DNA from: Paracentrotus lividus
Taxonomy: Eukaryota > Echinodermata > Echinoidea > Camarodonta > Echinidae
Reading direction: 5' to 3'
NCBI GenBank assembly: GCA_940671915.1
Contig: CALNVZ010003426.1
Location: 19,755,746 to 19,819,745 of the forward strand
Length of the DNA stretch: 64,000 nucleotides
Positions within the stretch are counted from its first letter, which is position 1. Every line of letters starts with the position of its first letter. A program made the translations under genes and the position numbers. The notes beneath the pieces are model-generated. The model was not told the origin of the DNA, made no database searches, and saw only the letters and a program-made list of their open reading frames with translations. Positions 1 through 11,465 of the stretch are shown piece after piece.

Positions 1-363
1 TGGCAGAGGTGACCATATTTGGAGAGATTTTTTCTATCTTAGCTTCGGTATTCGTCGTTGAAACTTTAGCAAAATATGGCCTAAGAACATAATTTTTAAA
101 TATACAAAATGACAGTCGTAGCTCAATCCACATATTTGTCCAGAAGAAAAAACAATTGGTAATGTGAAATATTACTTTTATGGTCAAAAACGGTTTTTCC
201 GCTGTAGAAAGTTCCACGAACCGTTTAAATCTGCTAACACTCATTACAGCATGTGAGCGATTAAATGCGCATGTTCTCTTCAAATTTTAAGTTTATAGCG
301 TGTTTCTGCTAGGAATGGGAGCCTCTGTTACAATTGCCGTGTTACATTTGTCCCGGTCTCCCC
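1..363. mobile_element. Right-hand part of a TA-flanked GGGGAGAC-type element
   Basis: The segment ends in CCCGGTCTCCCC followed by TA at 364-365. This is the inverted complement of the GGGGAGACCGGG start of the complete element at 21775-22638. Just inside the terminus are GTTACAATTGCC and GTGTTAC motifs, matching the 'GTTAC' motifs inside the complete relative. The left end lies outside the window, so the start coordinate is only the window edge. No coding potential is seen. It is a non-autonomous DNA transposon fragment by inference. Confidence 0.5.
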
Positions 364-365
364 TA

Positions 366-695
366 CAAAAGAAAACATGCCAATACCATACAATAGTAAC
401 CCACCTGTACTTGCCTAACAAGGCAGTGGCCTACAAAAAAAACATGCCATGATCATTCAGTACAACCCCTTTGTGCTTGCCTAACAAGGCAGTACAAAAG
501 AAAACATGCCATGTTGATACAGTTAGATAACCCTATTGAGCTTGCCTAACTAAGCAGCACAAAAGAATATATGCAATTCTATACAACGAGAAACCCCTTT
601 GAGCTTGGCTTACAAAGCATCGCTAAAGAAAAACATGCCATTCTCTGATACAACGAGATAACCCTTTATGCTTGTCTAACAAAGCAGCACAAAAG
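366..695. repeat. Minisatellite, about 63-68 bp period, five diverged copies
   Basis: Each unit carries ACAAAAGAAAACATGCCA, a run resembling GATACAACGAGATAACCC, then GCTTGCCTAACAAGGCAG. The GCTTGCCTAACAA-type anchor recurs near 409, 477, 540, 603 and 669. Copies differ by substitutions and small indels. The short inverted pair TGCCTAACAAGGCA lies inside each unit. Confidence 0.75.
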
Positions 696-863
696 AACGT
701 TGGTAGAATCTCTATATATATAACACTCTGTAAATTCGCCTGGGTCGCAACCAGTGAGATACCCCCTTAAGTGCGTACATGTTTTAGCGGAACCATATAG
801 AGTTACACTCTGTGAGCAGAAACGGATCCGAGAGCGGAGAGCCTGCATGCTCTCATTGTCTTT

Positions 864-1188
864 GGGTGAGTCCTTTTCCCTTTTGTCTGTTTGTTTGCCT
901 GTTTTTATAATATATTTGGAATGTTCCGATGATATACTCGTCTGATAACACTAACAACTAGATTAACATGCATGGATTTCCCATTACTTTGTCAGTCATG
1001 TTCACAGTTTGAGTAATTTGATGCATTGGTCAATGCAATGTGTTGGTTTGTGTGAATTGATGCATGAAGTGAGTAATGCAGTGTATTAGTTGAGAGAATT
1101 GATGCACTGATGTGTATATCATCGTAACATTCCAAATATCATTATAAAAACAGGCAAACAACAAACAAAAAGGAATAGGACTCACCTA
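864..1188. repeat. Foldback repeat with ~75-bp inverted arms (MITE-like)
   Basis: The arm at 864-937 (from GGTGAGTCC through GCCTGTTTTTATAAT to GATGATATAC) is the inverted complement of 1112-1188, with a few mismatches. The ~170-bp centre contains loose iterations of TTGATGCA(T/C)TG. It is probably a miniature inverted-repeat element. No target duplication was identified. Confidence 0.65.
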
Positions 1189-1296
1189 GTAGTAACGCTT
1201 TACATACTCAGAGAGTCAGTAAGTAAAGGTTGCACAAACTCATCACACGCAAGTTGATGAGCTTTACTAACTCCTCTGAGTATGTAAAGCGTTACT
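1189..1296. repeat. Compact 107-bp hairpin
   Basis: AGTAACGCTTTACATACTCAG at the left is matched by its inverted complement at the right end. A second inner pair (AACTCATCA / TTGATGAG) extends the stem and leaves a loop of about 10 nt. It directly abuts the preceding foldback, so it may be part of the same composite element. A small-RNA precursor is possible on shape alone, but nothing else supports that. Confidence 0.55.
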
Positions 1297-2231
1297 CAAT
1301 AGTTTAGTTGTGCATGTACTCAAAACAATTAGTTATGTTACTCAATGAAATGAGTTAATTAATAAACTTTTTGCATGGATGTGTGTCACTATATTGTCAA
1401 AAATACATGGATATTTGAGTGTGATCACTCATATATGCAAGTTCTCATTTTTTGTGTGTAGTTATAAGAAAAAATATTGGTACGAATATATTTTTTACTT
1501 CCGTCGAAGTTGACAATTATTGTATTTTCGAGGGGGTTATTTTTCATTTCATAATCCAAAATGCAAGTGAAAGCTTTCGAGTCAATATTCCATTTTCAAC
1601 TTTTATTGATTTTTCGAGTCGTAGGGGGAAAAAATCATGTTGTTCTGATAATTTTACACAATCAAATATTTTGTTGTTGTTGTTAATGTTCTCTCTATTC
1701 CTAAATTCATCTGGACATAGAAACCATTCTGAATCATAATAATCATCTGCCTCTCTAAGTGTGAAAGAAAATATGAAGTGGGACAAAATAAGAAAAAACT
1801 GGGTTTAATTGTCAACACACACGGACTTCTCGTTCCCAATGGAAACAATTTCGTCTTAAATGATTCCTCGAAAGAGATTTTCTTACATCAAATAAAGATG
1901 TAAAAAAGTGCATACTAGTGTAAGGCTATCGTCCCTGAGGAACTCTTCACTAGCATATGTCTCCAAGAGATGACCGCTATGGCCTATTTTTCCGGAAGAT
2001 GAAAGGGCCAGGATTGATTTCAAGTTTGTGGTCGAAGAACAAATCAAAATGTTTCGGACTCGAAGGCTGGATTAACGTAAATACAATACGACTGGTTGTT
2101 TTAAAGGTTACGACATCATCCAGGCAAGAATAATTTTTGTTTCCCTTTTTGTCTTTGTCTATTATGTATATTGTTCTGTTTCAGTTTACTGTGTCCTAAC
2201 AACAATCTTATCTGGCGTTTTGACCCTGTCA

Positions 2232-2235
<4 letters not shown>
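1297..2235. other. No gene seen
   Basis: AT-rich sequence with only short, unrelated reading frames lacking codon structure or recognisable domains. No RNA gene or transposon terminus was recognised. Confidence 0.5.

Positions 2236-2275
<40 letters not shown>
2236..2275. repeat. (TA)n microsatellite
   Basis: A run of TA dinucleotides follows an A tract and directly precedes the terminus of the TIR element at 2281. This fits TA-directed insertion next to a TA-rich target. Confidence 0.9.
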
Positions 2276-2280
2276 TTATA

Positions 2281-2745
2281 CAGTCTGTGTCAAAAAAAAT
2301 GGTACAGTCGGGGAAAAAATTATTTAGGTGTGAAATCTTTTCATATAATGTATGTTTGTGGTACCAAATTAAAGCCAAAAGATTTCTCTTGCTAATGCGT
2401 TTTGTCCTGTACAATTTGCTTTCGTAAAACAAAAGTTATGCTAAGTTTTGTGCGACGAGGAACAAATCGAAATTACGCACTTCTATTGTTCTGGAGCGCT
2501 GAATTCACGGTCATTATGCGAAATCGTACACAAAGGCATGGGACGGCGTGCGAAAAATGATTTTCCTTGATTGTAGAAAATTAGTCATATCTCAAAAAAT
2601 ACTGCACCAAATGTGATGAAAAAAATTGCAGAAGAAAGAGTGATATTCCTGCTTTATGAAAATAACAAACAATACTACGTTGATATTAACATTCACACTA
2701 TAAAAAAATGTTTTCCAACTTTACCATTTTATTTGACACAGACTG
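2281..2745. mobile_element. 465-bp non-autonomous element, CAGTCTGTGTCAAA termini
   Basis: The left end CAGTCTGTGTCAAA and right end TTTGACACAGACTG are perfect inverted complements, flanked on both sides by TA. The arms remain similar inward for about 28 bp (AAATGGTA-A-GT). TA target duplication and CAGT termini fit the Tc1/mariner superfamily, but there is no transposase. A diverged relative of the interior lies at about 41900-42110, directly upstream of SRCR exon 6. Confidence 0.75.
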
Positions 2746-2749
2746 TATA

Positions 2750-3403
2750 TATTGATCCAGTTGTTTTAAATCAGAAAGTATTGAAAAGGGTACATGCTGA
2801 GGCTATAATGATTATTATGTTGAAACTATAAAGACGTTTTAATCATGCTTCATCAAAGAGGGGTGTGATTGTCTTTAAACAAATTAAAATGAGAGAGCTA
2901 ATATAATTTTGTACAGAGGAAGGCTTTAAAAAGCTGAAAAAATAATGGAAATCATAACGTCCAAAAAAGCTGAAATCAAGTTTTTACGCTGAACTCTCAC
3001 ACCCTTGATCAAGGAAGCTTACCCTTAGATGCCGATCCCACGTCCACCAATGAACAGTTTAATTACTATCAATTGTAGACATTTTAATGTCTTCAAAATG
3101 ATATTAAGTCCAATGTTCGATGTAACAACTGTGGACAATAATGTTCCTGGAATTTAAAAAATCGATAGACAACTGGGAAATATGGCTTGTTCGGCGCATT
3201 TGAAACGATTAGCATGAAGGACACGTCCTATTTTTATGTAGGACAATGAATTGACATCAATTATTCAGTTAAATTAAAATGACTTCCTCTTCCATTACAT
3301 GGCCTTCGATGATATACTTGATGATACGGATGATGGCCACTGATAAAACGGGGACTGCATATGAATTACATCGTACTTAACCCCTTTATTTAATATTTAC
3401 ACC

Positions 3404-3435
<32 letters not shown>

Positions 3436-6370
3436 AACTGGGAAGTAGAACAGCTAAACCAAAGGGAACCAGTAGTAGTAAGGATGGTGTGTGACATGAG
3501 CAAGGGGAAATAAGTGTATGGTCGTATGGTGGAAGCGTGACAGAGTTTTTATAAGTTTGAAAAAATCTTACTTAAAGAGCAATTACACAAATGAGGCACT
3601 AATTTGTTGTTTCTGCTTGCAGGAAAATCATAATCATATTCCATACAAAACGAGTATAATGATAACATGCATAATGTACTCATGTTCCTTGTTTAATAAA
3701 TATTTCTCAGACCTTATATCTTTACGTTTTGTGGTTTTCTGAGACCCTTTCCACTATCATTTGCCTTACAATAATTACGTAACTCGTCACCTAACGATGC
3801 TCTGAGATATATTTATCATTTCTTATATTTGTATTTTATACTAACATTTTATAAACACTGAAACATTGAACATTAAACGTGCTACTACAAAACGAGAATA
3901 TTTTAAACAAACTCACACAAACACAATATTTTCCAAAAAAGTTAAAAATCAATGAAATCATTCGTTAAATAGTTTAAAAGAGTGTTAACCAATCGCATTT
4001 CTATCAAATTCCACCAATTGACTATAACTTTGTAGGTTTTATTGGTATATTACTGAGATATTCATTTTGTATCATAAGCAATATGATTATCAAATCACAG
4101 TAAAGTATATTCATATAGAGGTAAGAAACATATAAATAGGAAATGGTGATCTTATAGAAACCATAATAAATTATCTGTATTACTACAAATTATTTCCAAT
4201 TAATTACATCTATACAAGTATGAATAAAAGTTAGTCCTCCGAGCCCGTACGTTATAGGCAATTCCATTAACTCTTTATTATGACCTCGAGCTGTTTTTAC
4301 GATAAGATCTACATATCCGTTTCATTTGTTATTTTCTTAATTGCCTCTTCACCTGAACAACCATTTATAATCCACATTTATTATTTTGATGCTATATTCA
4401 TCATCATAAGCGATGCGAGATTGCTGTCTATGGGGTATTATGGTTGACATATTCATAGCAGACAAGAATACTACAGTGTTACCAGTATGCTTCTAAAATT
4501 TGCTCACTTAATGTGTATTGAATTGTAAAACTTATGTACATTATATTTTGTTGTTGTTTGTTAAATTGAAATTACGATTTGGTAGTATTTTTGCACAGTT
4601 TGTTTAGTATTTCTAGACAGCATCGTAATACCGGCGAACTTTACATTTCAAAGAAAATTAACAGAAACTTAATGAGTTTTAGAAGCTATTGATAACCAAG
4701 GAAGAGATATTCGCAGGCGGAGCATAAGCAAGCTATACGATATTATTTTGTCTAATTGATAACACAAAAAGTTCATTGACATTAATTTGTGCTGTCAAGG
4801 AGTTCAAGAACCTTCAGAACATACCTCGAGACCAACTCCTAGTTGCTGTTGGAACCAAACAAGGACGTCGTACACTTTTTCTTTTTCACCAACTCTATTA
4901 AAGGAGACCAATAACTCGCCATAATTATGTCGATGTATCGCTCATGTACTGTATACTGGTGGTATAGGTATTTCAATTTTTAAATTTCTTTGGATCGAGA
5001 AGAGGCGATTGAGGGGGAGGGGTGCCTTAGTCTTCCCTTACCCATTTGTATTTGTTCGTTTCAATCATAAATGATACTGACATGTTCAACTTTACTTTTA
5101 TGCGTGTTTTGCTAATTGCGAAATGCAGATCTTTAATTTATTATCACCCTCCCTTTTTTACAGACATGACAGAAGTTTTAGGCTTATCCATAGTTGGCAT
5201 TTGAATATACAAGTATTACACGAAATCATATCGAGAAGAAATCTTTGGTTGGTTGGTAGGTGTATAGCCTATAAAATTGTTGGAGCGCCGCTCTACTTGA
5301 TTGTCACCTCGTCCTCGTCAAAGTTAATGAAATTTCACACAACTTTGAACGATGGTGTCAGAAATCACTCAACAATCGACCAAACGATGGGTTAATTATT
5401 ACTAATTGACAGACAACCGCGATCATCCATCAATTAATTCCATATTAATCGATTTTTTGAGCCCCCCCCCCCCCTCTCTCTCTCTACCCCTCTTCATTGT
5501 TTCTCTTTTTTCTTATCTAACTGTCCTCACTCGATAATCTGTTTTGTCTTTTTGTCTGTCTTTCTCTCTCTCTCTCGCTCTGCTCTTCTCCAAATCACAT
5601 TTTCGAATTCCCAAGAAGCATTTGAATCAATATTTACACATTCTATAACATAATTATTAGGGGCAATGGTAATAAAAAGGGTTATAGTTTCTAAACGATT
5701 CCATTACAACCTTACCACTACAGAAGTCATGAATGAAAGATGAAAAAATGTTTTTAAGTATTATGAAGTTCATAACCATGGATCGTCACGAAAAAAAAAC
5801 CCACTGTGCTAGTTGAAAAGGGTAAACTGACTTATAATTAAGCTATTTTATAACATTATTTTAGAAACTACCTAAAAAATGAATTTTATTGCAGGAGTGA
5901 AAATAAGTTTAGGCTTTTTGAGTTTAGACTTTTATAAAATGTTGTTCATTGATCGCTGTAAGTAACTGTCACGTATATTAGTGTTAAATTCACATTTACA
6001 TAATTTTTAATTATTTAAAGTATTTTAAAGGAGTGAAGATGAAATAGGCTTCGGGTTTTTTCTTTTTCTTTTTCTTGGTTTTTTTTTTGTAATTTTTTTC
6101 TTCATTAGATATACGGTAGTCGTGTCCCTTTAAAGTTCATTGATCGCTGCGTGTGACTGTCATGGTGTCGATTTCATTACCAAACATCCGCCTTACCACT
6201 GTGCACACTCCAACAAAACTATACATCACCCTTCCTCCTCAAATATTGGTCCGATTCCGTTACCATGGTAATTAAACAAACCCCATTCCTCATCCTTGAC
6301 ATGAACTCATCTATCTATTCACATAATAAAAGTGAGTCGATGGCTTTTAAAGGGATGCAGTAATATTTAT
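2750..6370. other. No gene seen; simple-sequence tracts only
   Basis: A 3.6-kb AT-rich stretch with a T tract near 3413-3435, a C/CT-rich tract at 5462-5487 and a TCTC tract near 5563-5580. The short open frames are spurious in composition. A small hairpin around TTGCTGTCTATGG / CATAGCAGACAAG occurs at 4422-4468. Confidence 0.5.
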
Positions 6371-6515
6371 ATAATATTGACTGGCCTTGAGGGAGATACC
6401 GCAGATATTTCCCGAACAAGTCTCATATTGCCTCGAGTCGAAGACGAGGGCAATATGGGTCTTGTGAGGGAAATATAGGAGGTATCTCCCGAAGGTAAAG
6501 CCAGTCAATATTATT
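6371..6515. mobile_element. Hairpin MITE, GGGCAATATGG family, copy a
   Basis: The whole 145 bp folds on itself. ATATTGACTGGC at the left pairs with GCCAGTCAATAT at the right, and GGGAGATACC pairs with GGTATCTCCC. The apex is TCGAGTCGAAGACGA next to GGGCAATATGG. Related hairpins occur at 6936-7083, 46740-46915 and 59345-59515. Confidence 0.75.
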
Positions 6516-6575
6516 ATTATTACCTGTTAACCTCAATTAGCCCCATTTTAAAGAGAATAAAATAAGTTTACAGGA

Positions 6576-6745
6576 TTTAAACTGGGCATTTGTCGTGGGA
6601 TTTTTTGTTTCTTTTCTTTGTTTCTTCAGCATTTCTGAGTTGAACCATTGTGACGCAATAATGCTTCTGTGCGTATCCATTTCTTACTCTTTGTTAACGC
6701 GCATCATCTACTTACAATTACGCTGTAGGACCCCCGACCAGACAA
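6576..6745. repeat. Direct repeat, copy 1 (partner at 7367-7527)
   Basis: The segment starting TTTAAACTGGGCATTTGTCG and continuing through TGAACCATTGTGACGCAATA recurs almost unchanged at 7367-7527. The copies sit beside the two hairpin MITEs at 6371 and 6936, so the composite hairpin-plus-flank was probably duplicated as a unit. Confidence 0.75.
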
Positions 6746-6935
6746 AATATGGATATTACGGACCGGCAATTTTGTACACAAACCAATAGGGAATCACGGA
6801 AGAGGGGAGTATGGATATTACGGCCCGTTGTGGTACAACTTATCCATTGTGACGTATTTTTGTTGACTGGATCAATTAGGCAGACAAAATACGCGCTATA
6901 TCTTGTCTCCAAAATGCCTCATACAGGTAATAATT

Positions 6936-7083
6936 AAATAATATGACTGCCCTTGAGGGCAATATGGCATATAGTGCCTGAACTAGCATAATATTGCCCC
7001 AGTCGAAGACGAGGGCAATATGGTGCTAGTAAGGGCACTATATGCCATATTGCCAAAAAAAAACAGTCAATATTTTTATTATT
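6936..7083. mobile_element. Hairpin MITE, GGGCAATATGG family, copy b
   Basis: AATATGACTGCC at the left and ACAGTCAATATT at the right pair imperfectly. GGGCAATATGGCATATAGTG pairs with CACTATATGCCATATTGCC. The apex CAGTCGAAGACGAGGGCAAT matches copy a. No coding content. Confidence 0.75.
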
Positions 7084-7366
7084 ATCCTTCAACTACCTAT
7101 CTCCAACATAGGACATTGAAAACACACAGTGTAGTCTACTTACCACATATCCTAGCTGGTCTGGTACACTGCTACAGTACAGTCATGTATGTTTGAATCC
7201 AAAATGTTCCACTGTCTAGTCTTGTCTTCATCAATATTAAAATATCAAGGAATCAATCCCCTCGCAAACATCATGCCTCTGGATAATTTGCAGAATGTGT
7301 CATTCAACGAGTCATAAAAGTTTGCTTTCTCAGGATATAACGTTACCAAAAACCGAAAAACTGATT

Positions 7367-7527
7367 TTTAAACTGGGCATTTGTCGTGGGAATTTTTCTT
7401 TTCTTTGTTTCTTCAGCATTCTGAGTTGAACCATTGTGACGCAATAATGCTTCTGTGCGTATCCATTGTCTTACTACTCTTTGTAAACGCGCATCATTAA
7501 AATTACGCGTAGGACCCACCGACCGCC
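7367..7527. repeat. Direct repeat, copy 2 (partner at 6576-6745)
   Basis: Differs from copy 1 by small indels and substitutions only, then diverges after GTAGGACCC. The 7528-8080 stretch beyond it holds no recognisable gene. Confidence 0.75.
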
Positions 7528-8082
7528 GGTCAACATTGTAAAAAGCGAGCCTTACGTCAATGCGTGTTTTTTCAATGGGATTTTTTATTCCGGTCAATAT
7601 GGCCAATATACCCAATTGATCGCTTCATATATCGATATCATATCAAAACTGCGGTCGGTATGAATTTGCAATAGCCCGGTTCAGATGTCTTATAAGGGTA
7701 ATAATGAATGATATTCAAATCACATTTTAATCGATTTAGCTTATTTTGCCAACATAATTATAAACACTTAGGTCAGTCTGGTATCTCTTCAAAATTGCAA
7801 GCTAATTGCTTGCTTTACCTTCGAGATATCGATGATTTCATACTCAAATTTTATAAACCAACACCGGATGGTTTATAAAAACCATGTGCTTTTCCACATA
7901 GCACAACATACACCTATTTCCTGTTGTATAGCCCCCATCCCTAGCGGCCTGCTGAGCCAGCAACAGAGGATACTGGTGTTCGGCTGAATGCTTTGCATTG
8001 TTTGTTACACTGTTTTAATGGAGTAAATGCAACAATATAATGTTATTAATCTTGATCTAATTGCTCTTGTTTTTGAAAGTTA

Positions 8083-8301
8083 CACTGTAAAAAATTACTG
8101 TAGTGTTTTACAGTAAATTACTGGCAACTCTGCTGCACAGTAATTGACTGTAATTTTCCCTTTAAGTAAGCTACTTTCAACAGTAAATAACTGTAAATTC
8201 CCACAAGGTACAGGAAACTACCGTCAAATATGCTGCTATTTACTGTGCAGCAGAGTTGCCAGTAATTTACTGTAAAAAGCTACAGCAATTTTTTTACAGT
8301 G
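8083..8301. mobile_element. 219-bp MITE with TA|CACTGTAAAAAA termini
   Basis: The left terminus CACTGTAAAAAATTACTGTA and the right terminus TTTTTTTACAGTG are inverted, flanked by TA. Inner arms GTAAATTACTGGCAACTC and GAGTTGCCAGTAATTTAC pair perfectly, and GCTGCACAGTAA pairs with TTACTGTGCAGC. The full length is a near-perfect hairpin. Length and TA duplication fit a Tc1/mariner-type or similar miniature element. Confidence 0.85.
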
Positions 8302-8406
8302 TACCCAATCCCTTTAAAGTAGCTAGTACAGGTGTGTAAGGATTTCAATGTTTTTTTTTATTAGGTTGAGAAAAGAAAGACTTCTTAAATTCTTCATGCT
8401 TCTTAT

Positions 8407-9405
8407 AAATCATTTGACCCTATGACCTTTGTTTCATGAAATTGAATAACAATGCATCAATACATAAAATCATCGTAACAGGTAAATGTCGCGAACTCAT
8501 GATATTGAATGACATTCATTTTAGAATGAATCGAAAGTTTCACAAATATTATTCCACGTCCCCATCAATAAAATGTAATTTTCTTTTTTCTTCAATAGAA
8601 ATTAATTTGAATTGAATATCAATAAGTTGGTTTGTCCCTTGGTATTCCACAAGGAACTAAACTAGGGCCACTTAAATTTGATATAATAGTGATAACAGAT
8701 TGAGTTGTAACTTCCATTTTTTAAAGTATGTAAATGGCACACGCACACACACAAAAAAATTAAAATTTTGAAGGAGAAAATGAATGAACTACTAAACTAG
8801 TCTGATAAAACTATATGCAAATTAATCCTACAAAAACAAAATAGCTGATTGTGTCTTTCATGTAAGAAATGACATAGACCTATCGCAAATCAGATTTGCT
8901 AGAAATAAATTAGAAAGTTAGTCGATGTTTTTTAAGATTTTTAAATCATTTGACCCTATAACCTTTGTTTCATGAAATTGAATAACAATGCCTCAATACA
9001 TAAAATAATCGTAACAGGTAAATATCGCGAACTCATGATATTGAATGACATTCATTTTAGAATGAATCGAAAGTTTCACAAATATTATTCCACGTCCCCA
9101 TCAATAAAACGTAATTTTCTTTTTTCTTCAATAGAAATTAATTTGAATTGAATATCAATAAGTTGGTTTGTCCCTTGGTATTCCACAAGGAACTAAACTA
9201 GGGCCACTTAAATTTGATATAATAGTGATAACATATTAAGTTGTAACTTCAAAGTTTTTAAATATGTAAATGACACACACACACATACACACACACACAC
9301 ACACAAAAAAAAAACATTTAAAATTTGAAGGAGAAAATGAATGAACTACTAATCTGGTCTGATAAAACTATATATCAAATCACATTTGCTAGAAATAGAC
9401 TAGAA
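8407..9405. repeat. Tandem duplication of ~0.5 kb (two copies)
   Basis: Copy 1 (8407-8921) and copy 2 (8943-9405) both begin AAATCATTTGACCCTAT and run through GGTATTCCACAAGGAACTAA to AAATGAATGAACTACTAA. Offset is 536 bp. Copy 2 lacks about 80 bp near its end and has an expanded CA tract at 9277-9303. Identity is very high, so the duplication is recent. No gene is contained. Confidence 0.85.
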
Positions 9406-9960
9406 AGAGTTGAGACATCAAAGTTGCTACGTTTAATCACCAAATGCTAAAATAAACTGTAATACCCAGGTACAGGTAACTAACACAAATTATTATTATT
9501 GATATTAATATTTGTATTCTTTGGTTATGTTTACCATTTTTGTTATGGAAACGGAGACAAGCAGCCCCTTGTATAATGCATGAAGTGTGGAAAAATATTT
9601 CTAAATCTCCTGTGGAAAACGTGATGTCTCTTCATAATTATCATAAGTATATTTCATAATCTCGTCCTCAATTTGAAATTGCAATATGAAAAGGCTAATT
9701 CGATGAGGGATAATACCTTTGTGTAAAAGAGCCCCTCAGAGAATTTAAAGAGGGATCTTAACAAACTTGGTTTATCTCTTCCTTCTTATTTTAATTCTAA
9801 AATTTACCTTAATATGTACATGTAATCCCAATATTATGCTTTCGGTTTCCATGCTTCCACAAAAAAAAATATTCCGTGTACAGCAATACACATCCTTTCA
9901 AATTTATAATCCTGTGATGGGAAATTTTAATCAAAAGTTCATAGATTTTATAATAATATA

Positions 9961-10440
9961 CAGTTGAGGCCAAAAGTTTACATACACCTGGTAAAAAAAA
10001 AACACATATAAATACGAGTTTTACCACCATAAAAACATTGGGCATCATTTATTTGATGGATATGGTAAGGTATGGTATCTACTATGTATATAGAGAGTTT
10101 TTTTTCACAAAAGATAATTAGAAACATATATATGGTTAATCTTACTTCGGTTTAAATAAATTCAATGGGTCAAAAGTTTACATACACTAACTAAACTGAC
10201 TGATGGTGTTGCCTGTATTTTGATTTATTTTTCATTTTTTCAATTTCTAATGCTGTCAACGAGCTTTCTTCACACTTCTCCCGAGATTATTGTCAATTCG
10301 TCCAGCAAAATTGCAACAATTCAGTCCCATATGCAGGTTTCCTTGGACGAATAGCACTTTTTAGGTCTGTCCACATGGTTTCTACAGGATCTGGTCTAGA
10401 CATGTGACAACCCCTCCTTAACCTCCCCTTTTCTCTTAAG
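9961..10440. mobile_element. Truncated Tc1-like transposon end with IR/DR structure
   Basis: CAGTTGAGGCCAAAAGTTTA at 9961 (preceded by TA) continues into CATACAC, the outer terminus typical of Tc1 elements of the Sleeping Beauty type. A second direct repeat, GGTCAAAAGTTTACATACAC, lies at about 10168, some 200 bp inward, which is the known IR/DR spacing. Inside it, 10255-10400 (CAATTCAGTCCCATATGCAGG, then TTTCTACAGGATCTGGTCTA) resembles antisense Tc1 transposase sequence. No intact frame and no right end were found, so this is a dead fragment. Confidence 0.7.
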
Positions 10441-10477
10441 TTTACCCACTCTAAAAAACTAATTTAAATGATTTCAT

Positions 10478-10515
10478 ATGTTACAATTGCCCCTTGTTTA
10501 GGGGCAATTGTAACA
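10478..10515. repeat. Perfect short palindrome GTTACAATTGCCCC / GGGGCAATTGTAAC
   Basis: Two 15-nt arms flank a 7-nt loop. The arm motif GGGCAATTGTAACA resembles motifs inside the GGGGAGAC-type element end at 1-363, so this may be an internal remnant of such an element. No termini were recognised here. Confidence 0.6.
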
Positions 10516-10689
10516 CTTGACCTCTTGTTTTGAAATGATAATGGCTTCAAAATAAATAGTTCTACATAACCCAAACCTATTCATATGTCAAGCTAAGACA
10601 TGAATATTTCTTTGTACTTAGTTTTAAGCAAGTGTTTAGCTAAAATAAAGTTGATGAGTCAAATTTGAAAACACTCAAAACAGGGGGCC

Positions 10690-11465
10690 TATGGCTTTAA
10701 GTCCTATGCCAGGGACTTGGTATTTGGCATTAATATCTTACCGAAGGGCACTGGCGCACCAAATTGGTCTCAAACCAGAAATCTGTGACCAGGCCATTAT
10801 GATCCGGTCTCATGTACACGACGCACGACCAGCGCTCAGAAAAAGTAGCAGTTTTGGGCAATGCGTCGTCTTGCGCTGGCTTGTAGCTGACACTCGTCGC
10901 TCACTCGTTGAGCGCGCTAGATGAACGCTTTTTGATTCGTCGTTGTGCGCAGTTGTGTGCCTGAAATTTTGAGCGTGCTCAAAAACGCATGGATGTAAAC
11001 GCCTGCAGAGCGCCAGATATGCGCAGAGGGCGAAGCACCAGCGCCAGACACACGCAGACCACGCGTTAAGCATTCGTGACATGTGCGTAGGTCCAAGCGT
11101 TGCGAATGCATTGCAAACAATCGAACCGTCAATGTGAGGGGCAACCACTTTTGTTCGCAGGTTGTGCGCTGTGCCTGCTCGGGTCATTCGTGTAGATAGC
11201 CAAAGCAAGCTGTGTATTAGTTGGATGTTTTAATATGTGCGCTGTGTATACGCTGTGGGAGCGCTGTGGGGGCGCTGTTAAAGCGCTGCGGGAGCGCTGT
11301 GGGAGCGCCCTACATACGCATTACCTTCTCAAAAATCATCAGAAAGTTCGACGAACAACGACGCACAGAGCTTATTAATCTTTTTTGTGCGCTGGCAATG
11401 CGTTCTGCACACTTGACCGGGCCATTAGACAATCAGAGAATTAGGGCCAACTGCTCCTAGACCAG
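10690..11465. repeat. CpG-rich block with AGCGCTGTGGG minisatellite
   Basis: Base composition jumps abruptly from AT-rich to GC/CpG-rich. The core at 11250-11310 repeats GCGCTGTGGGAGCGCTG-like 15-mers. The rest is rich in TGCGC and ACGACGCAC words in both orientations. Frames open across it (for example 10810-11208 minus) have no domain and look compositional. It is probably a repeat element; it resembles, but is not clearly homologous to, the GCGATCG-rich elements in the 38.6-41.9 kb intron. Confidence 0.4.

Noticed and set aside
10691..11460. Overlapping open frames on both strands in the CpG-rich block
   Set aside because: GC-rich composition removes stops in several frames at once; no domain and no homologous copy read in the same frame.
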